Assembly (NCBI RefSeq): GCF_902459745.1
Contig: NZ_CABPSJ010000008.1
Location: 177,482-241,481, forward strand
Source of the DNA: Pandoraea communis
GTDB taxonomy: Bacteria > Pseudomonadota > Gammaproteobacteria > Burkholderiales > Burkholderiaceae
Direction: 5' to 3'
Length of the DNA stretch: 64,000 nt
In this document: positions 61,679-64,000 of the stretch, piece after piece
Layout of the letters: each line of letters opens with the position of its first letter
Numbering within the stretch: position 1 is the stretch's first letter
Program-made: the position numbers and the translations under genes
Notes under the pieces: model-generated
Database searches by the model: none
Told to the model about the DNA's origin: nothing
What the model saw: only the letters and a program-made list of their open reading frames with translations

Positions 61679-62171
61679 CCCCCGCGCCAAGCTACGAGAA
61701 CTGCTCGTGCAACGCTACGGGCAACTCAAGACCCTGCTCTCGCGCAAGCTCGGCTCGTCCGATCTGGCGGGCGACGCGTTGCAGGACACGTGGCTGCGGC
61801 TGGAAAACACAGAGAACATCGAGCCGGTGCGCAATCCGGGTGCCTATCTGTACCGGATGGCCTATCACGCCGCCATCGACAAGCAGCGCGCGGAGGACCG
61901 CCGGTTGAGTGTCGGCGAGATCGAGACGATGCTCGATCTGGTGAGCCCGGAGCCGGGGCCCGCACAGATCGCAGAAGCGAACTCCGATCTCAATGCGCTT
62001 GCGCGCGTGCTGGAGCAAATGCCCCAGCGCCGTCGTGACATTCTGCTCGCGGTGCGACTCGACGGCCTTGCGCAGCGCGAGGTGGCCGAGCGCTTCGGGA
62101 TCTCGTTGCGGCTTGTCGAACTGGAACTCAAGCGGGCGCAGGAGTTTTGTGCCGACCAAATGGAACGATAG
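61668..62171 (+). CDS. ECF (FecI-type) RNA polymerase sigma factor
   Basis: A 167-residue sigma-70 family factor with only regions 2 and 4: LLSRKLGSSDLAGDALQDTW and LYRMAYHAAIDKQRAE for region 2, and MPQRRRDILLAVRLDGLAQR followed by EVAERFGISLRLVELELKRA for region 4. The ATG at 61668 lies inside the upstream STN gene, so the two are translationally coupled. The FecR-type gene follows. This arrangement is typical of cell-surface signalling. Confidence 0.9.
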   Translation: MADSPRAKLRELLVQRYGQLKTLLSRKLGSSDLAGDALQDTWLRLENTENIEPVRNPGAYLYRMAYHAAIDKQRAEDRRLSVGEIETMLDLVSPEPGPAQIAEANSDLNALARVLEQMPQRRRDILLAVRLDGLAQREVAERFGISLRLVELELKRAQEFCADQMER

Positions 62172-62276
62172 CAAACGACTGTCCGCTTGCCACGTCATCG
62201 TGACGATGATGCGAAGCGGGCAAAAATAATTTCAAAAATACTTGCGGAAACCGCTCGCGGGAAACGTCTTGTGAAT

Positions 62277-63356
62277 ATGACGCCCCCAAATCTGGGCAGA
62301 ACCCCGCCGGCAACTCAGAGAATGCCTGGCAGCGCCGCAAGCAGAGGATCGACAGACACACCCGACATGAAGGCTGCACCCGATAGCTCGACCCGATCCG
62401 CCACGACGCAGACCCTGCGGCGCGACGCCCATGCATGGGTGCGACGTCTCACGTCCGGCGAGGCCACTGTGGCAGATGCGCAGGCGCTCAAGCAATGGTG
62501 CGACGTGAGCCCGGCGCATGCCGCGGCGTTCGCCGAGGCGCGTGATCTATGGCGCGATCTCGGCCCCGCCGGCGAGATGGCGCGCGCACGCGCCAGCGCC
62601 GAGGTGCGCCGCCCCGTACGCGCGGGACGCCGCATGTTCCTCGGCGGTGCGCTGGCGTCGGCCGCTGGCATAGGCGCGGTCGTTGTGGCCCCTACGGGGT
62701 TCTGGGGCGCGATGGCGTCGATGGCGAGCGCCGACTATCGCACCTCCACTGGCGAGCAACGTCAGATTGCGCTGGCCGGTAACGTCACGGTCGATCTCAA
62801 TACCCGCACCAGCATTGCGTTGACGGACAAGGACGGCGCGGCCGATGCGCGACGCGGCGTGAATCTGCTCGATGGCGAGATAGCCGTCGACAACTCGCGC
62901 AGCCCGGCGTCGTTCGTCGTGACGGCAGGCGATGGACGTGCCATCGGTACTCAGGCGAACTTTGAAGTGCGCCACCTCGATACACGTGTGTGCGTGACCT
63001 GTGTTTCCGGCGGCGTGCGCGTCGAGGTGGGGGGCAACAGCGTGCAATTGGCCGCACGCCAGCAGGTGGTCTACGAAGGGCGGAAGTTGGGGCGCGCCGC
63101 GTCCGTCAATGCGGCCGCAACGTCGGCATGGCGCTCGGGCGTGCTCGTGTTCCGGGATGCGCCGCTCGCCGATGTGATTGGCGAAATCAATCGCTATCGC
63201 TCGGGGCGGGTGATGGTGTTCGACAGTCGTCTTGCACAAAGCCGGTTGAGCGGACGATTCCGTATCGACCGGATCGGCGAGATCTTCGCGCAGATTCAGG
63301 CCGTGCTGGGCGCGAGTGTGACACAGCTACCTGGCGGCATCGTGGTCGTGGGCTAG
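62277..63356 (+). CDS. FecR-family anti-sigma/sigma regulator
   Basis: A FecR-like membrane protein of about 359 residues. The N-terminal DUF4880-like part includes DAHAWVRRLTSGEATVADAQ and ALKQWCDVSPAHAAAFAEAR. A single membrane segment AGRRMFLGGALASAAGIGAV follows; its twin-Arg-like start is usual here. The periplasmic FecR domain has YRTSTGEQRQIALAGNVTVD, LLDGEIAVDNSRSPASFVV and FRDAPLADVIGEINRYRSG. The start is uncertain (62187, 62277 and 62367 are in frame). It should hold the sigma factor inactive until signalled. Confidence 0.88.
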   Translation: MTPPNLGRTPPATQRMPGSAASRGSTDTPDMKAAPDSSTRSATTQTLRRDAHAWVRRLTSGEATVADAQALKQWCDVSPAHAAAFAEARDLWRDLGPAGEMARARASAEVRRPVRAGRRMFLGGALASAAGIGAVVVAPTGFWGAMASMASADYRTSTGEQRQIALAGNVTVDLNTRTSIALTDKDGAADARRGVNLLDGEIAVDNSRSPASFVVTAGDGRAIGTQANFEVRHLDTRVCVTCVSGGVRVEVGGNSVQLAARQQVVYEGRKLGRAASVNAAATSAWRSGVLVFRDAPLADVIGEINRYRSGRVMVFDSRLAQSRLSGRFRIDRIGEIFAQIQAVLGASVTQLPGGIVVVG

Positions 63357-63515
63357 CGGAAATCGTCGGGCAGGGGCGAGGAGTCGATTCGGAGAACGAG
63401 AAATTTTCGAGAGCGTCTTTGCGGGTTTGAGGAGTGAGCGTCGTCATCAAAGGGAAGGCCGCTTGCATCGATGAGATGGCGGCGGCCGCTAACCGATTGC
63501 CACTGCAAATTCGCC

Positions 63516-64000
63516 ATGCAACCGAACCCTTTCGTCTCGCTCGCTTCCCCCGATTCCAACGACTCGCCCAATCAGTCGCAACGCCGCCGGTTGGGGCGCG
63601 TCATCCGCAGCCTGCACCGCAAACCGCTCGTGCAGGCTGCGGCGTTGACGCTGTTGGCATCGTCGGCAGCGCATGCGCAACAGGCGTTCAGCAACGCATG
63701 GTTTGCCGCCCGCGGTGCCGCGCAGGCAACGGCGTCGCAAACGGGGCGTCTGCCGAACGGCATGCCGGTCACGTCGCTGATGGACCCCTCGGCGCAGCAG
63801 CAACAGGCGAATGCGCAGTTGCAGCGCTCGATTGCGAATCTGAGTTCGGCTGCACAGAACATCGCGGCAATGCAGGCCGCACAAGCCAATGCGCGCGCAG
63901 CAGCGGCGAGCAGCGATACAACGATCCCCGATGGCCTGACCGAAGGCGGCCTGAAGGTCGACACGAACAGCCTGACCAAGGGCTGGATCAACGCTCAAGC
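63516..64000 (+). CDS. Filamentous-haemagglutinin-like exoprotein, N-terminal part (runs off window)
   Basis: The first 161 codons of a large gene. A positively charged extended leader (RRRLGRVIRSLHRKPLVQAA) is followed by hydrophobic ALTLLASSAAHAQQ, the extended signal peptide type used by large adhesins. Then comes low-complexity Ala/Gln-rich sequence and TTIPDGLTEGGLKVDTNSLT, which is the opening of DUF3739-type haemagglutinin proteins. Position straight after sigma, FecR and STN genes suggests that the surface-signalling unit controls this exoprotein. The main body lies outside the window. Confidence 0.75.
   Translation, partial: MQPNPFVSLASPDSNDSPNQSQRRRLGRVIRSLHRKPLVQAAALTLLASSAAHAQQAFSNAWFAARGAAQATASQTGRLPNGMPVTSLMDPSAQQQQANAQLQRSIANLSSAAQNIAAMQAAQANARAAAASSDTTIPDGLTEGGLKVDTNSLTKGWINAQ

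Overview
The window looks like the chromosome of a GC-rich free-living betaproteobacterium of the order Burkholderiales, most likely Burkholderiaceae such as Pandoraea or Burkholderia. This placement is inferred from codon use, the many LysR/AraC/GntR regulators, the Gram-negative porin, AAHS-type MFS carriers and AtuA/DUF1446 and CitMHS genes. No rRNA, tRNA, CRISPR array or intact insertion sequence was seen. Most of it is accessory metabolism arranged as regulator-plus-operon blocks.

Layout: (1) 1-11.3 kb: the end of a DUF1214 gene, then a minus-strand acyl-CoA oxidation block (two acyl-CoA ligases, an AraC regulator, a 601-aa acyl-CoA dehydrogenase, ETF-quinone oxidoreductase, thiolase, 3-hydroxyacyl-CoA dehydrogenase). 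(2) 11.3-14.9 kb: a GntP-type carrier with a GlcD-type FAD oxidase. (3) 14.9-16 kb: a decayed stretch that keeps the first third of a LivH permease. (4) 16-34 kb: AraC, cupin, LysR, porin, an MFS/alcohol dehydrogenase operon, and a GntR-controlled operon starting with a gentisate-dioxygenase-like cupin and continuing through LVIVD-repeat protein, RidA, GST, a three-gene NMT1-type ABC importer, aldehyde dehydrogenase, a GMC oxidoreductase and an internally deleted 2-hydroxyacid dehydrogenase. (5) 34-38 kb: AtuA pair, CitMHS carrier and LysR.

(6) 38-50.2 kb is the most interesting part. Four minus-strand genes encode, in order, a DUF3050/haem-oxygenase-like protein, an AurF-type diiron N-oxygenase, an A-T-R nonribosomal peptide synthetase and an SRPBCC cyclase-like protein. 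This is the gene order of pvfABCD/mgoBCAD and related to the ham cluster, which make diazeniumdiolate or pyrazine-N-oxide signals. An aminotransferase follows. About 9 kb away lie an Sfp-type phosphopantetheinyl transferase, an aldo/keto reductase and a sigma-54 activator with no sensor domain. The synthetase operon, the transferase and the reductase each have a -24/-12 sigma-54 promoter. ACAGGTGT boxes spaced by exactly 19 bp lie upstream of all three. I infer one sigma-54 regulon that builds, activates and controls the signal synthetase.

(7) 50-51.3 kb: two more decayed genes (ABC permease, MEKHLA-domain protein) and a solute-binding protein without signal peptide. (8) 51.4-60.8 kb: a DeoR/KdgT/DUF1537 kinase/PdxA2 four-carbon sugar-acid block, then class II aldolase, a Pht5-like protein, an AAHS carrier and a citrate-synthase-like protein with an N-terminal DNA-binding domain. 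(9) 60.9 kb to the end: a secretin/TonB short-domain protein, an ECF sigma factor, a FecR-type anti-sigma regulator and the start of a filamentous-haemagglutinin-like exoprotein, which look like one surface-signalling unit.
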